64,000 bases of DNA from Sphingomonadaceae bacterium (GTDB lineage: Bacteria > Pseudomonadota > Alphaproteobacteria > Sphingomonadales > Sphingomonadaceae). The stretch is taken from positions 1 through 64,000 of the forward strand of contig CANFXW010000009.1 in the NCBI GenBank assembly GCA_947451145.1, in the 5' to 3' direction. The notes beneath the pieces are model-generated. The model was not told the DNA's origin and made no database searches. It saw only the letters and a program-made list of their open reading frames with translations. Within the stretch, counting starts at the first letter, position 1. Every line of letters begins with the position of its first letter. The position numbers were made by a program, and so were the translations under genes. Shown one piece after another: positions 63,496 through 64,000 of this stretch.

Positions 63496-64000
63496 TCAGG
63501 CGCTAACCCAGTGCAACATCTCGCCCCGGCGCACGGTTTGCCCGGCGGTACCTACCGGCTCGACCTTGCCATCGGTCAGGAAAGCGATCCCGGCCTGATC
63601 CTCGGCGTCGATACGCGAGATAACCCGCTCGCCTGCAGGATTTCGGGCCAGGACCACACCATGCGTGGGGCTGCCGAAGCGGTCGTAAAAAACAGTGTAC
63701 GTTTCGATCGTCGCCGGCCCCTCATACTCGTCCGTCAGCTTTGGTATCGGCCCGCGGCGGTCATCCGCCAGTGATTGGAAGTGATAGTCCTGCGGCAGGG
63801 TAACGCCTGACAGCGGGTGACTTGCCAAGACGATGGCGTGGTTGTGCGTGCAGTGGCCGCCATTGCCATAGAGCAGGCCAAACTCGCCCCCCTTGCGCAT
63901 GGCGCGCACCATCTCGGCGGCGGCGTGCATCATGTAATTACCGATGGGGCCGCCGCCAAAGGTGAGCCCGCCCAGCACGGTCAGCGGACGCTCCGCGGAA
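63496..64000 (-). CDS. Thiolase-like acetyl-CoA acetyltransferase, C-terminal part (5' end outside window)
   Basis: The visible 167 residues are the C-terminal half of a thiolase-like protein. ERPLTVLGGLTFGGGPIGNY and GGEFGLLYGNGGHCTHNHAI form the C-terminal thiolase region, and an added C-terminal domain has ATIETYTVFYDRFGSPTHGV. The frame is open to the window edge, so the start lies beyond 64000. A fatty-acid or sterol side-chain catabolic role is typical of the family. It lies next to the acyl-CoA synthetase relic, which may be from the same former module. Confidence 0.85.
   Translation of the reverse strand, partial: SAERPLTVLGGLTFGGGPIGNYMMHAAAEMVRAMRKGGEFGLLYGNGGHCTHNHAIVLASHPLSGVTLPQDYHFQSLADDRRGPIPKLTDEYEGPATIETYTVFYDRFGSPTHGVVLARNPAGERVISRIDAEDQAGIAFLTDGKVEPVGTAGQTVRRGEMLHWVSA

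Overview
The window looks like chromosomal DNA from an alphaproteobacterium of the Sphingomonadales (Sphingomonadaceae/Erythrobacteraceae type). This rests on the high GC content, the 180-kDa class NAD-glutamate dehydrogenase, MmcB, a DUF3576 lipoprotein, sucC next to etfB, sphingomonad-style palindromic intergenic repeats, and a TonB receptor locus carrying a tryptophan-halogenase-like gene and cupin-like genes. The genus cannot be fixed from sequence reading alone. I see no IS element, phage, integrase, rRNA or CRISPR array. There is one tRNA, Arg(CCG), at 46182-46258.

Layout. Positions 1-13800 are mostly core metabolism: etfB (partial) and sucC, a CysQ-type phosphatase, a CorC-like CBS protein, a very long glutamate dehydrogenase, an operon of alpha/beta hydrolase, TPR protein and LLM oxidoreductase, a self-contained XRE regulator/membrane protein pair with its own operator, and a GT39-type glycosyltransferase. 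Positions 14000-24700 carry thrS, a TSUP transporter, agmatine deiminase with an M28 peptidase, glnE-bcp-DUF455, and an M23 peptidase. Positions 24770-37100 carry galU followed by two unusual COQ9/TetR-C-like paralogues, murA, chrA, a small RHH/secreted/phbB group, a conserved envelope protein, and the leuS-lptE-holA operon. Positions 37270-44950 form an exopolysaccharide assembly locus (initiating sugar transferase, Gly/Ala-rich secreted protein, Wzy/ligase-type protein, Wza-like exporter, Wzc-like kinase, unknown protein). Positions 44940-48600 hold mmcB, a hypothetical gene, the tRNA and a small SDR/SnoaL cluster.

Positions 48600-63200 are an accessory carbohydrate-uptake locus and the most interesting part. 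It has a TonB receptor, GH3 beta-glucosidase, tryptophan-halogenase-like flavoenzyme, GH30 glycosidase and MFS sugar permease on one strand, a LacI regulator, a secreted EEP-family phosphodiesterase, two paralogous cupin-8 proteins and a DUF6445 protein. Three near-identical palindromes (TTGGAAGCGCTTCCAA type) at 49746, 60168 and 61408 lie in the promoter regions of these units, so one LacI regulon can be proposed. Three of its members keep an HxD...H pattern expected of Fe(II)/2-oxoglutarate oxygenases. Together with the flavin halogenase they form a redox-modification set whose substrate is unknown.

Three related ~168-bp elements with inverted ends (TTCGCGCAAAGGCGCAAAGA type) lie at 13801, 26756 and 32758. 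The right edge holds a relic of an NDP-forming acyl-CoA synthetase and the C-terminal part of a thiolase-like protein that runs out of the window. Start codons were chosen by reading Shine-Dalgarno signals and family N-termini; alternatives are noted where the choice is open.
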